Positions 11,452 through 22,255 of a stretch of DNA of 64,000 nt are shown here, one piece after another (within the stretch, counting starts at the first letter, position 1; every line of letters starts with the position of its first letter). The notes beneath the pieces are model-generated. The model made no database searches. It had not been told where the DNA came from and saw only the letters and a program-made list of their open reading frames with translations. The stretch spans positions 290,858,736 to 290,922,735 of the forward strand of contig CM060900.1 of NCBI GenBank assembly GCA_030762935.1, written 5' to 3'. The position numbers were made by a program, and so were the translations under genes. The DNA is from Hymenopus coronatus. Lineage: Eukaryota; Arthropoda; Insecta; Mantodea; Hymenopodidae.

Positions 11452-12216
11452 ATGCCGAAGGCGAAATTAATTAATGCGAGGAAAATTAAGAGCTTATAAT
11501 TTTCATTTTCTAGTGATCTTATTAGTACAGATGGTAGTGTCTTACTCAGTAAGGCACCTAAAAAGCCTATTGGGAGTGAAAAACAGTTTTAGGTCTTCAA
11601 AATATTAATACCGCAAAACACAAAGAAATAACTGTGAAAAAAGTGACAGAGATGAAAGTGTTCAAAGTCTACTAGTTGAATGTATGTGAATTCGAGTTGC
11701 ACAGTTTTCATAGGGCCCTTTTCAAGCATTTCTAGCAGCTGACATACCTTTATGAAAAATAAATAACTCGATTTTGCGTATTTCTTTATAAAAGCACACC
11801 AAGCAACACGTGTCAGACTAAAGCACCTTCCGTAAAACATATATCCCTCTTTGTCGCAACAATGTAATGTCTACCTTGCAAACTATGTTAGCAAATGAAC
11901 TTTGCTGGATCTCAGCAGGTGAAACAACTGATATAGAAGGACGTATCGTTGCAAATGTAATAGTGGGTGTTCTAAATCAGCAAGAGGCAGCTTGTGGTTG
12001 GCTCTATGAAATAATCATGGCCTGCTGATACAAAATATCACAATGTAGCTTCATTTTTAGTAATGCAGCAAACTATATAACCAAAACAGGGAAAACACTA
12101 AAAGAAATATTTCCTTAGAGCATTCATTTAACTTGTCTTATTCATGCTTTTCATCGCATTGCAGAAAAAGAATATATTATGTTTGATGCGCTAAACTCTA
12201 ATATGAGGTTCTCTGT
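11452..12216 (+). pseudogene. CGGBP1-type hAT transposase relic
   Basis: Starting at an ATG near 11452 (MPKAKLINARKIKS), fragments in shifting frames recall hAT transposases related to CGG-repeat-binding protein 1. They include ISTDGSVLLSKAPKKP with GSEKQF (the BED-like zinc-finger region), STFRKTYIPLCRNNVM and then ELCWISAGETTDIEGRIVANV, the start of the RNase H-like catalytic core where the conserved DETTD has become GETTD. FSNAANYITKTGKTL and LSYSCFSSHCRKRIYYV follow (position of the conserved DAAPYM and HGLHR motifs). The relic stops at 12217, where a gypsy fragment on the other strand begins. Several stops and at least four frame changes mean it is dead. Its family is inferred from the order of motifs. 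Confidence 0.7.
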
Positions 12217-12376
12217 AGTCTACGCAGAAGAGTAGCTCACCGTTCCTTTTCTTCACCAAGATTACAGGAAAGCACGAAGATCTGTCGGACTCTTCAATGA
12301 TTCCTCTAGATCTAATGTCCTAAAGCATGTGCCGCACCTGCTCCTGTTGTGCCAGGGGAACACGTTTTGGTGGCTG
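12217..12376 (-). mobile_element. Ty3/gypsy RT fragment
   Basis: On the - strand the stretch reads PPKRVPLAQQEQVRHML, then IRSRGIIEESDRSSCFPVI and LVKKRNGELLFCVD. This is the start of a gypsy-type RT domain (RR.P.A....E, GVIEES.SPW.SPV, VKKKDG..RFCVDYR). One stop is visible. It ends abruptly on both sides, at a SINE and at the hAT relic. It could be a separate copy of the element at 5777-7310, whose RT N-terminus is missing there. Confidence 0.72.
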
Positions 12377-12377
12377 C

Positions 12378-12530
12378 CGAGATTTACGATACGTAAAACA
12401 ACCTCAAGCCTGATAAAGAGGTCTCTGAGCAAAATTAAGTTTCTTTCACGCCCAAAATGGAATGGGACGCTTAGAACCACAGTAGTTAAAGAGCGTCCAC
12501 AAATAAAACTTCAACTCATTTTTTTTCGGA
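12378..12530 (+). repeat. SINE2, 5'-truncated copy
   Basis: Shares ATACGTAAAACAACCTCAAG, AGAGGTCTCTGAGCAAAATTAAG and GAATGGGACGC with the SINE2 body at 15970-16263, and ends with a short T-rich tail (CATTTTTTTTCGG). The tRNA-like head is absent. Confidence 0.72.
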
Positions 12531-13036
12531 TGGTTCGGGCGCCTCCGGTGTTGATGTTATGCTGTACTTGGTCAGTGCGGCCATTATCGCCGTTCCCTTG
12601 GCTGAAGATAGACTGATATCGACTAACTAGATGCCGGAACCTCACCAAAAGCTGTCAGATGGTGGGCTGCTTTCACAGCAAATCCTTCAGCTGCTACCCC
12701 AGAACAGCGCCGCACCTAGGGTCGCACGAAAGAAGTAGTGAGAAGGGCCCACTCAACCTTTTCATTTAAGACCTCCAGAGAGTACACGGCTTGAAAACTG
12801 CGCCGAAAACTTGGGACGGGAACCACGAGATAGCAAAGATCCCTGTTGGTGAGATGAGTTCATTACCCTAAAGACCCTAAACCTAAGCATTTAATAAACC
12901 TGGAAGAGGAAGATCCTATCATAAAATTGAATGTGACAAGAGTGACAGGTGCCTCTCACGAATGTGGATGAGCGGATGAGGATGAAAGCGACTGGCTCGG
13001 GCATCCCGTGGTACCCCAAACCCATATTACATAACG
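12531..13036 (-). mobile_element. LINE 5'UTR, second type (decayed solo 5' end)
   Basis: From about 12700 to 13036 this matches 22660-23010 and 41370-41735, sharing GGTGAG..GAGTTCATTA, TTAATAAACCTGGAAGAGGA and GACTGGCTCGGGCA. Its right edge (TCGGG..CCAAACCC.TA..A.A..GTGAGC) resembles the outermost part of the family 1 5'UTRs, so I read it as a different 5'UTR joined to the same outer 5' end. No gag follows to the left, where a SINE begins. Orientation is inferred from the shared 5' end. Confidence 0.55.
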
Positions 13037-14227
13037 TGAGCTTCTTTTCGCCAATTTCGGTCGCAGTGTGCAGTTACAATACAGTAGAAAGCTTACAGGG
13101 AATCGTAGTACATTACTAAGGAGAAGCAGCATTGGGGCTGTCTAAAACAAAGGAATTCAAAGGTATTAAATGGAGTTCATTACAAAATGACTCCAGCAAA
13201 GTTCTTTATAGCGCTATACCAACCAGTATGTACATAAATTCACACATCAAACGTGACACAAGATTTGAAGTAGCAGAAAACAACAAAGTATTGCGTTTAT
13301 TTCTACTCTGAGTGTTCTGCATTTCTTTTAATTGCAGTTGAAAACATCTACCAATTTGTACCGTAAAGCTGTTAATTGGTGGTGTCTTCAATAATGTCGT
13401 TTATTACTGTCTGCTTGAGTTCATGTGTTCAATCTTCGTGATATTGATGGCCCGTTACATATAGGGCATTAATATAGGTTTAAGTACATGCAGAGACAAC
13501 ATTACTGGTGGAGGCAAATTTAAGATGACCTGCTCCTTTTGCGTACAAATTCGAAGACATATAATAGCTATGAATGAGTAAATAAACATCTCCAGTACTG
13601 CAGCTATGCTTGAAACATTTCTCAAACTAAATTCCTTAAGAATATATATAAATGCATTAACAAAAGTTCCACAAGCGATCCGGATTTGAAGTTGTTAAAA
13701 CTTTTAACCATCCAAATTAGAAATTCGCTCGGCTATATCCCGCCGTTGCTCCTCACCACCGCCTTCGTCCGTGACTGTTGCACTTCTGTACTCATAAAAA
13801 CATCTCTTGGCTACGCTTTGCGGCTTAGGGCACTCTATCATGGACTACGCTTTGCGCCTAGGCTGTGCTTTACGGCTTAGTATCCAAAGAGTTTATAATA
13901 GACAATAAAGTAAAAAGATTAGTAGTCATGTGAAACGGTACTTACCATCAAAATATCTCTTTGCAGAAGATTTACTGTGAAAAAACCGGAATTAAATGCT
14001 CTGGGAAATTAGAGATTGTAGAAACCGCATCAGCTTTCAACCACAAGCCTCCAAATTCCTGCCTAGAGCTTTGAGCATACCTTTGAGTAAACTAAAGTGA
14101 CAGAATTCTTTCCTTTTTATTCTTTATTCAAAGTTTCCTGTTTGGTTCTTCTTTAAGGAAACTATATAGGATATGTAATTTAAGGATAAGAACCTATTTC
14201 TACTAAACACTGCTTATTAGTACTTAG
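13037..14227. other. Unassigned AT-rich stretch
   Basis: No coding exon, tRNA-like motif or family repeat recognised. A short imperfect duplication of CTACGCTTTGCG occurs at about 13811-13860. It may be upstream intron of the SmydA-like gene. Confidence 0.45.
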
Positions 14228-14349
14228 TTCCACTGTAACGCATGCATACATTAATTGGATGTTCATGACATGCTTATGAATGTAATTTTTCATACATTCA
14301 TGAGTATGTCATGAACATCCAATTAATGTATGCATGCGTTACAGTGGAA
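14228..14349. repeat. Foldback element: 57-bp near-perfect inverted repeat
   Basis: The left arm 14228-14284 (begins TTCCACTGTAACGCATGCAT) and right arm 14293-14349 pair over 57 bases with two mismatches, separated by an 8-base spacer (ATTTTTCA). It has no coding capacity. It may be a tiny MITE or foldback insertion, or an inverted duplication made during replication. No clear target-site duplication is visible. As RNA it would form a long hairpin. Confidence 0.85.
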
Positions 14350-15538
14350 TATACTATATGTTTATTATATTGGTATATTCAGAGTCAGGCGCATTTAAAT
14401 GACCAAAGAATTCAGACAATACGCGCGTCAAATGACTTTCATATTCGATGTTGACCCCCTGATTATGAACAATTTTGCATATTGTTCTGTGTTAAATTCA
14501 CACTAGAAAATATACCATGGTTACAATGCTGCCAACAACAAAAGAATAAACCTCCCAAGTAGATTATCTGAGTTCAATGCTGCCAACAATGAAAAACATC
14601 TCAAGAAGAAACAAATTACACAAAAAGTATATTTGACAAATGGAAGCTTGTCTTGAGTTGGAGTGATCATGGTATTTCAACATGGAAGGGGTGTAGGTAT
14701 TTACAACCAAGCACTTAAAACCGGGGAATAATAATGTAGTGCATATAAGCCAAATGCAAAAATGTTCAGGAAACTATGCTCTGGCGTATAAGCAAATAAA
14801 AAAAAATCGTTTTTAATACTGATAATAACAAACTCTCCTTAAACACACACCACAAAACCGCCATAAATAGATAAAAAGGTTTGGATGAAACAAACAACAC
14901 AATGTACTTTTCAATTTATGGAGCACTACAATAGTTGATGACTCACCCTACAAAGGAAAATAAAATATCATCGGCTTACTTCTAACCTCGTAAGTCCGAT
15001 TTTGATCTGTTTTTTAGCAAGAAAATAGCAAAACTGAACATCTTCTTTAGCGATTAAGTTTATTAGACTTCACAAAATACTTACATACGAACTCGTATGT
15101 ACATTAAGAGTTACAAATATTAGAAATAAGATAAAATAAATAAAAAACAATAAAAACTCTTAAATAACAGAAACATATAAGTTTCTGAGCAACAAAATAT
15201 CTGTTATACGAATAATACCGTTTTTTCTTTCTCTTGTAAAATGTTATTAAACGGTCTTGCGATGTTTAAGAAGTAAGACGACAATATATGTAGAGAAAAA
15301 AGGATAAAAACATGGAATTCAGAAGCATAGATGTGCTAGAGGTATGCATATATTTCATGTACTGTATACATTCTAAATTATTTAAATGTAAACACTAACC
15401 AATAGGAATGGGAAGGGATGTTTCTCCTCTCTGCAACTTGTACATGCAAATTGAATGTGTCTATATAGTTCCTTAGCTCTTTAATAAAATACCTTAAAGG
15501 TGGTTTTACACTAATACAGCTTGTTCTTATGTTCTCAG
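14350..15538. other. Probable intron of the SmydA-like gene
   Basis: AT-rich sequence with no repeat from the families described here. It ends with a usable splice acceptor (TTATGTTCTCAG at 15527-15538) in front of the first recognised exon. I searched it by eye for the expected preceding SET exon, which should have an Asn-His-Ser-Cys motif, and did not find one. Confidence 0.5.
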
Positions 15539-15727
15539 AGGTGAGCCTATTTCAACAATGTATACCCATGCACTCTGGGGAACACAAGCTAGAAGGCAAC
15601 ACTTGAAAACTACAAAATATTTTGACTGCAAATGTAAACGGTGCAGTGACCCAACAGAGCTGGACACTTACTTAAGTGCGATGAGGTGCTTAGGAGCAGA
15701 AATCATGAACAGTGATAATGATCAGGA
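15539..15727 (+). CDS. SmydA-like SET-domain protein, exon with SET end and post-SET cysteines
   Basis: This 189-bp exon is flanked by an acceptor (TTCTCAG ending 15538) and a perfect donor (GTAAGT at 15728-15733). In the open frame GGT at 15540 it reads GEPISTMYTHALWGTQARRQ, then HLKTTKYFDCKCKRCSDPTE and LDTYLSAMRCLGAEI. GEPIS.MYT with WGT..RR..L is the end of a SET domain in SMYD proteins. F-D-C-K-C-K-R-C is the post-SET zinc cluster (C-x-C-x2-C), which together with the SET domain forms the methyl-donor and lysine channel. RCSDPTEL.T is typical of the arthropod SmydA group (SmydA-8/msta-like from memory). SMYD proteins are lysine methyltransferases; many SmydA members are poorly characterised. 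The exon ends with GA, completed to an Asp codon by the T that starts the exon at 56945. It is intact. The MYND finger and first SET part are not in view. Which paralogue is not resolvable. Confidence 0.85.
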
Positions 15728-15969
15728 GTAAGTAAATTTAATATTTGTCCATATATTGTTCTATTGCTAAATTTCATACACACCAGCTAAAGCTGTCAAA
15801 AATATGATTTTGAACTGCACAAAATCAATTAATATCACTGCCGAAAGTATCGTCTCTGAAATATTAACATTGTAATGTGCTAGTGCCTCAGTTATCTGGA
15901 CTGAAGAGCTGAGCAATATCCAGATGTTCCATAAATTAAGGAGATAAAATGAAACAAAGGTAGATAGCA

Positions 15970-16263
15970 TGAGAAAAAACTGGCGTGTTATTTATGGACG
16001 CTCTAAACTGCTGTGGTTCTCAGCGTCCCATTCTATTCTGAGCGTGAGAACTGCTTAATTTTGCTCAGAGACCTCTCTATCAGACTTGAGGTTCTTTAAC
16101 GTGCCGTATATCTACGACACGGAACCAACAGATTTACTTCCCTTCTAAAGGAAGCCTTGCTAAGAATTTTTACGCCCGAAAAAATCCCATCTTACTCCGC
16201 CGGGTTTGAACCCACGACCTTGGGTATATGAAGTTAGCATGGTAACCATTTTACCACGGAGGA
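15970..16263 (-). repeat. SINE2, most complete copy with tRNA-like head
   Basis: Read on the - strand from 16263: CCTCCGTGGTAAAATGGTTA (A box), then AAGGTCGTGGGTTCAAACCC (B box), then the body with TTTTTCGGGCGTAAAAATTC, TACGGCACGTTAAAGAACC, and GAGCAAAATTAAGCAG, ending near GCGTCCATAAATAACACGCC and an A/T-rich tail at 15970. The A and B boxes are an internal RNA polymerase III promoter, so this is a tRNA-derived SINE. It lies about 240 bp inside the big intron, antisense to the gene. Confidence 0.85.
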
Positions 16264-17775
16264 CGACAGATAGCATCGGAAGTGTTATAACTTTTGCATA
16301 AAAATAAATCTAAAAGAAGTAAGACGCTGACATTTAAGCCAATATTATATGTTTTTGAACGAATTTTGCAACATTTTGTATGATCAGCACTCAGCGGAGT
16401 TGCAATTTTAACCTTCTATTAGGCGCACGCTTTGGTGGAATACTGATGGTTGCACAGAACCTAGTAAACTCGCATTATATTATTGTGTTATATGTCAGTA
16501 TTTAGTTTGTATTTGTTTTATTTTTCCTGTTTTCCATATTCAGCTTTATTTAGATTAAATATACGTGGCTATAATTAATATTATTATACAAAATAAAGAT
16601 ACCAGTTTATATATAATATGAATACAGTGTAAATTATAATTTTTACTAAATAAGCTTGTAAACAAAACGTACTGACATTTTCAGACATAAAGCTTTACCA
16701 AATTTGAAATGTTCTGCTACTCAGAAGCATATCCTACCTTCTCCGCGTTTTCCCCTCTGGGCAATTATCAAAATTAGTTCTGGAATGTTTGCTCAAAAAG
16801 AGGGGAGTGTTTCATTTATCACATTACTATTAATCTAATTAATTTTGCAGTTCTTTTCTTCCTTATTGAGGTTCCAACAGTGGTGAAGCGTCCATTAGGG
16901 CTCCAAGGTTGATCAAAAAAAATAATAATAACTCGATGAAACTCATTTTAATCGGATCTGATTACGTACGCTTATAAAGTATAAATGTTTGCAAACACTT
17001 CACGTCTGAACTTCATTTATGCGCCCGCCAGTATAATGCATCACTCTTCTGCAACCAATAAATAGCTGCTTGGATTTCTGTGCCTCTTAGGAGCATGCGC
17101 AGTAAGCCTGTTTCGTTCGCGTGGAGGGTGCGTTTCCAATGTGACTAATAGGAGCTATAAAAGTCGTATTTTAATTTATTTCTACGGTTTACCAGCAGAT
17201 GAATACTTGAATCATGTGTAACGATAAGTCTTTCGGTTCCTTAACAGAGAGCACCATCTCGAATCACCAAGTCGGGCTTTGTAAGAAACAGAATTAACTT
17301 TCAATTTCAGTGTTTATTTCGAACACAAGGAAAAAGAAAACATTCATATTTCTTACAAAACACATTTAAATACATTATTGGATTTTGTTTTAAGATGATA
17401 GAAGACAGTGTATGTATTTTCATTGTTATTTGTTTAATTTAGTAGCCTTATTTATTTCAAATGTTAGTATTACAAAGTATGTCGCGGGAGCTATTCATAT
17501 CGACAATACACGTGCTTATAGTGGAAACTGAAACGTGAGTTGGTAATTAAAGTGCCTAATCTCTAGTGAATAGGGTTAAGTGAAGTACATATCGTGTACC
17601 GTGACACGCTAAGTTCATCTTCATTTATGTCACGTGTTGGCGGAAGAAATAGCCTAATCGAATATTTAAATCTATATGCCGTTGCATGTTATGTTGATGG
17701 TTGACAAATTCTCACCACCATTGCGCGTTTAATTCTTAACAAGACCCATCATTTTTTTAAACTGAAAGCCCCACA
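16264..17775. other. Intron sequence without recognised features
   Basis: AT-rich, with no open coding segment of note, no tRNA-like boxes and no match to other repeats in the window. Confidence 0.5.
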
Positions 17776-18340
17776 TTGCTCTCTCGACTTCTTTTAGAAG
17801 ATAAACCCTTGGTAAACGTGCGAAAGCCGACGCCGGTTCTGTGCATTCAAAAATCTTATGGAAATTTTGTAAGGCGTTTCCAAACACAATGGTACAGCTG
17901 GAAACCGAGGTTCAGTGGCAGTGTTGTAAGAAACAAACTGTGTTGTTATTATTGTGCACTATCTGGCGTGGGTAACGATGTGTTTGTATGGTGCAAATGA
18001 GGGACAGGTGAAGAGAGTCTTAAAAATTTCCTTTCGAAAATTAAAAGCATGAATGCTCAATTTCACATATCACATCAGCTGTTAGATACAATCAGCTGGG
18101 TACAGCTAGAACTGACCATGTTCTTTCAGAAGCAACGCACTTGGCAGCTATGAAACATAATGCGAAGGTTGATCGAAACAGAAGTATAATGAAGAGACTT
18201 ATTTCAACTGTCTGTTTTTGTTTTGTTTTGTTTTTTGGTTTTTTTTAGCTCTTCGAGGCCATGGCGAATCTGAGGCGTCAATAAATAAGGGAAAATATTT
18301 AGAACTTTTAGATTTCTTGGCAGAAGAACAACTATATATT
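17776..18340 (+). pseudogene. ZMYM1/TTF-type hAT transposase relic, N-terminal part
   Basis: The open piece 17776-18000 contains RRFQTQWYSWKPRFSGS and RNKLCCYYCALSG. This matches the TTF-type zinc finger of ZMYM1-like hAT transposases (F...W....WL..S...NKLYCYYC.LF). Near 18245-18335 follow ALRGHGESEASINKGKYLEL and LLDFLAEE, equivalent to the conserved FRGHDE....N.GNFLELL motif. The parts lie in different frames with stops between, including a T-rich run at 18219-18247. A SINE interrupts right after LLDFLAEE. The C-terminal part of the same element is at 18860-19110. These proteins are DNA transposases; this copy is dead. Confidence 0.72.
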
Positions 18341-18496
18341 AGATTAATTGTTTTTACACACAAGCCCTGTGTAGGACAGGAGTTGGATAGGTAGAGTCAG
18401 ACTAAAAACTGAAATACCATAGCGGATTTGAACCACGGATCTCCCGATCTCTAGCCGGTATCTCAGCCTCTGAGCTAACATGGCAACATGCTGGCA
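18341..18496 (-). repeat. SINE3: tRNA-like head plus tail
   Basis: On the - strand from 18496: GCCATGTTAGCTCAGAGGCT (A box), then GATCCGTGGTTCAAATCC (B box), then a body with CTACCTATCCAACTCCTGTC. The B box is a good match to GGTTCRANNCC. The low-coordinate end (GATTAATTGTTTTT..CACAAGCC, 18342-18403) is repeated at 18655-18717. It sits in the middle of the ZMYM1-type hAT relic. Confidence 0.7.
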
Positions 18497-18654
18497 TAGC
18501 ATTGAATTTCTTAACAGACTCTCATGTTTCCCGGTAAACCACAAGGTGTTCTCAAATTATGTTGAGATGACCACCTCAATGGCGACTTACAATGCTGTAA
18601 GTACTTATGTCCCAGGATTCATAGTACAGCCAACTATAATGGTCAGTTGGAATT

Positions 18655-18725
18655 GGATTAATTGTTTTTCTCACAAGCCGTGTGTAGGACAGGAGTTGGA
18701 TAGGTAGAGTCAGACTGAAATATGC
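18655..18725 (-). repeat. Second SINE3 fragment (3' part only)
   Basis: About 63 bases from GGATTAATTGTTTTTCTCAC to GTAGAGTCAGACT match 18341-18403 almost exactly. The tRNA-like head is absent. With the first copy it brackets 18404-18654, which replaces the central part of the hAT transposase. Confidence 0.7.
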
Positions 18726-18859
18726 TCCAACTGTATCCCTTCTGAAAGGAGAGCTTGCGTTTATTTACAGCTGAGATGATAAACATTTACAGACTCGGGA
18801 TCTACTTAAATCCATTATAAGCAACGGATTAAAGAATCTATTTTCCGAAAGTGTGAAAT

Positions 18860-19110
18860 TACTGTTATTTGTTCTTACAACTCCAGCGACCACTATTTCT
18901 TGCAAAACAAGCATGTGCACATTAAAACATGTTAAAACCTACCTTCGCTAAACAATGACAAGTGTCAGACTGTCAAACTTGGCGATTTTGGGCGTAGAGA
19001 AAGGAACTGTGAAATCATTATTAACCAAACGTCAGGAGTTCATATCTCGAGTTACCGATGTCTACGCTCAGAAAAAGGGCAGAGGGATAGCACTAATTCA
19101 CAAAAAGTTA
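18860..19110 (+). pseudogene. hAT transposase C-terminal dimerisation domain relic
   Basis: The sequence reads LLLFVLTTPATTISCKTSMC, then LKHVKTYLR and, after a stop, MTSVRLSNLAILGVEKGTVK. This is the hAT C-terminal domain (P...A..ERSFS.L..IKTYLR..M...RLS.LA.L). It ends with DVYAQKKGRGIALI near 19105. It is on the same strand and in the right order to be the other end of the relic at 17776-18340. The stretch between them is far too short for the whole RNase H-like core, so the element is internally deleted. Confidence 0.72.
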
Positions 19111-19149
19111 TGGCAAGCTGCTATGCACTACATCTTTATTTGTCTGTAG

Positions 19150-20984
19150 TTGTTTAATATCTTTATGTATTTATAATTTCTGTATTTCTTTCATGAAATC
19201 TTCATAGAAACATGTAACTAAGTTAATTCAGTAGTCTTTCTGTTTTACATGTTTACGTTTCAAGATTTTTTTTATCTTTTCGAATTTCGTATTTATCAGC
19301 CAAAACTACAAAGCATGGCATGCTTTGCCCCGGGGTTTCACAGAGTCTCCTTTACTTTGTGAACGGCGTATGTTGAGCAAATGAGGTGTTGTAGGCTCTT
19401 CATGTTTATATTTTGGCAATCATTAGATAGCTTTGATAGCGTTGCTCTCCCTTATAACTGTTGCGAGACCAAGTGTTCTGAGACTTGATTTCCAAGGAAT
19501 ACAAGCTTAGAAATAATCCTGCAATACTTAACCGATGGTTAAAAAGAATTACAAAAAAGTGCTAACAGACAACGAGAGTAAGCGTGAGGCGTTCATATGA
19601 TGGGTGTCACATTACTACTGTTTAACGAGTCTTGCAGCTAAACAAATACCGGATAGGAAGTAATCGAGTAAAACGTAATGTGAGATGTCCTAGCCAGTTA
19701 ATTGCCTAAGTGCGTTTGTTTGAAAATTATAAAACAGAAAATATGCTACGGGGTCGCTATGAAAGGACATTTTATGGTAAACTGGTGATGAGCATAATAT
19801 TTACTACACAAAACATTCCATGGTCATTACTTTGGACATAACCTGCTGAAAAAATCAGTCCAGAAGTTGAAAAATAGCGTGCCGGCATATCACAGTTCTG
19901 CACCTGTATTGATTTAACTAGTAGCAGCATATCACTGCAACGTATACCTTGAAATTGTGTCGTAAAATTTCATTTGAAAAAATAAAGTATTTTGTGGAAG
20001 TGTAACAGCAATTTATATTTGGTTAATGAAATGAAAAACTATTTACTTGGATTTATGCGTAGAATATGTGCATTAACACCTCCTAAAATAGATATTGCAG
20101 ATACATTTCAATGTTTTGAAAATAAGTCCACAAGTGCGTTTATACCCTCACATATGGATACCACAGTAATAAGTAATTAAATGGTCTATTTAGTAAACAT
20201 TAATATTTTAAATGGTTTAGATACAAGGTTCATAGCGATATTTTGGCACCGTAATTATAGATACTCTGAAATATTCTGAAAGTCATATGATTGGTGAAAA
20301 ATGCCAAAAGCATTAAATGTAAAAGAAATAGACTGTTGAAAATAAATATCATACAATTAAGAATTTAGACTTACCACATTTATATAAATATAATTTTAAC
20401 AAAAGAAACACTGGTACTCTGAAATAAAACATTCATGTTTGCTTTTCTACTTTGGCCTTCCACCAAAGTAGGTAAGTGGTAAATGTTCAAAGAGAAACTT
20501 AGGGCTTACAATTACTGCTGAAATTGTTTTTCATCCACTTACTCATATTTCCTAACCCATATAAGTTGTTCACCTACTTAAAACAAAACATAATAGTGAG
20601 TTCACTCAGCTTTAGTTTTTGTCTTAGAGAATGGCTTTGTGTACCGTTTTGAACTACTTTTCATAAATGTTTTCAATGAGGTGAAAATTAAGTTTGATAT
20701 CCTATTGACATGTTTTCAAAATGAAGAAGGTTCTTGGAAATCTTATAAATGAAAGTTCAGAAGTTATGTGTATAGTAAGATCCATTATTTCACGACAAAC
20801 GTCGTTTCTGATTGCTGTTAACTTAGTATTTCATAAATGAATCCAGATAAAGATTGTGGAGCTGAGAAGTTGCCAGTTCAACAAGGGAAGAATACTGTTC
20901 ATAAACAGGGGTAGGAAAGTCTTTAAGTGAATAATCATGCGAAAGTAAGACATTTTTAAATGTTTGTAATTTATACAAATTTTT
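19150..20984. other. Intron sequence without recognised features
   Basis: AT-rich. It contains a palindromic AAAGCATGGCATGCTTT at about 19311-19328. A 62-codon open frame at 19992-20180 has no family I recognise and no splice or codon support. No repeat shared with other parts of the window was seen. Confidence 0.45.
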
Positions 20985-22255
20985 GGTTGAAAAAACAATA
21001 ATAACTCCCTGTAATTGTGAGCTGCTCAAGGTCGCGTTGGAAGTCCAGGATTTGTCATTGATCTCCAATAGCCATGAGAACTACAACTGGCCTTTTAGCT
21101 TGCGTGAGCTGGAACATACCCTCGATTTTTCTAGGCATCTAGTCCCTTGGCTTAATGTCATACACATGTTACTAGTCCAGCATTTGCCTTTAGATTGTGA
21201 GCTCCTTCTGTTCCTGCTCTATAATCGTAGCTGGCATGAAGCAACACACCTTCCGCACGGTTCCACTATCGACCATCTAGTATCTTTTTCGACTCGGGTT
21301 CCTGAAAAAAAGCCAGACTGTAGTTGTATTATTTTACATAGAGAAGGCTTACGATACAAGTTGGAGGTAATGGCATTCTTCGTACAGGTCATCAGTGGGG
21401 CCTGCGTGGCCGCCTCGCCATATTCATTCACGAGTTCATGGAAGACCGAGTATTTCATGTACGTGTGGTTTCGGTTTTATCTAATTATTTTGCTCAAGAG
21501 AACGGAGTACTTCGATGTGTGGTACTCAGTGTCACACTGTTTCTTATATCTATCAACCTTATTTTTGACTGCCTTCCGCCAGTGTTTCCTCGTAGCATTT
21601 TGTCGAAGATTTTGCAGTGGAAGAGTTATTAGCTCGGCGTGTCTGTCTTTTTGAGCGTTGTCTTCAGCGATATATAGATCCTCTTTCTTCCTGCAGTATA
21701 CCAAATGCCTTCCACTTGGACGCCATGGATTGTGTAAATTTGTGGTGTCCAAAGGAGTTTACTCCTCCTTCTGTCCATCTCAGCATCGAAGTACCACCGT
21801 TTGTTGATGAAGCGAAATTCCTGGGATTAATCTTCGATAGAAAGTTGTGTTGGTCCACCCATATAACTTATTTGAAGGCACTTATATACGTTACCCCAAT
21901 ATTTTACATACTTAAAGTGCCACATCCAGGGGAACCGATAGGAGCCTCCTTTCTGGCTCTATCAAACAATCATCAGTTCCAAATTGGATTTCGGGTATAT
22001 AGTTTATTTTTCTGCGCGACCCTCTAGCCTTCGTTCATCATCACGGCTTGCTGCTAGCAACTGGAATATTCCACACTAGCCTTGTGAATAGTGTTTGTGC
22101 GGAGGCAGCAGCACCAAGCTATGTTACCACCTTCAGTGTCTCCTTTGCAGCTATGTATGCCTCTGTCCAGTATTCCTCATCACCCGGCTCATGCATACTT
22201 CTTTGACGGTTCCTTGGATGTTTTCTATAAGTCTCCCTTCCTCGCCCTTTTGGTG
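20985..22255 (+). mobile_element. LINE family 1 copy D: RT and thumb, sense to host gene
   Basis: The copy starts within the RT N-terminus (ENYNWPFSLRELEHTL, LDCELLLFLLYNRSW) and shows GSTIDHLVSFSTRV. A frame change turns the expected F.D.EKAYDT.W segment into REGLRYKLEV. Next are MEDRVFHVRVVSVLSNYFAQ and ENGVLRCVVLSVTLFLI, the RT palm motif normally QENGVPQGSVLS. The thumb at 21700-22000 has VDEAKFLGLIFDRKLCWSTH, then a decayed connection. The catalytic YADD box is not recognisable. It has no endonuclease and no 3' end, and it runs into a LINE 5'UTR of opposite orientation at about 22256. Confidence 0.78.

Noticed and set aside
13960..14100. Possible upstream SmydA exon after an acceptor-like TTTGCAG at about 13965
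   Set aside because: The translation lacks the expected Asn-His-Ser-Cys and SET motifs, and stops appear quickly.
18404..18496. Functional tRNA gene
   Set aside because: A and B boxes are present, but it continues into a repeated SINE body and the acceptor stem does not pair.
19992..20180. 62-codon frame as a possible exon
   Set aside because: No recognised motif, no convincing splice sites, and AT-rich composition like its surroundings.
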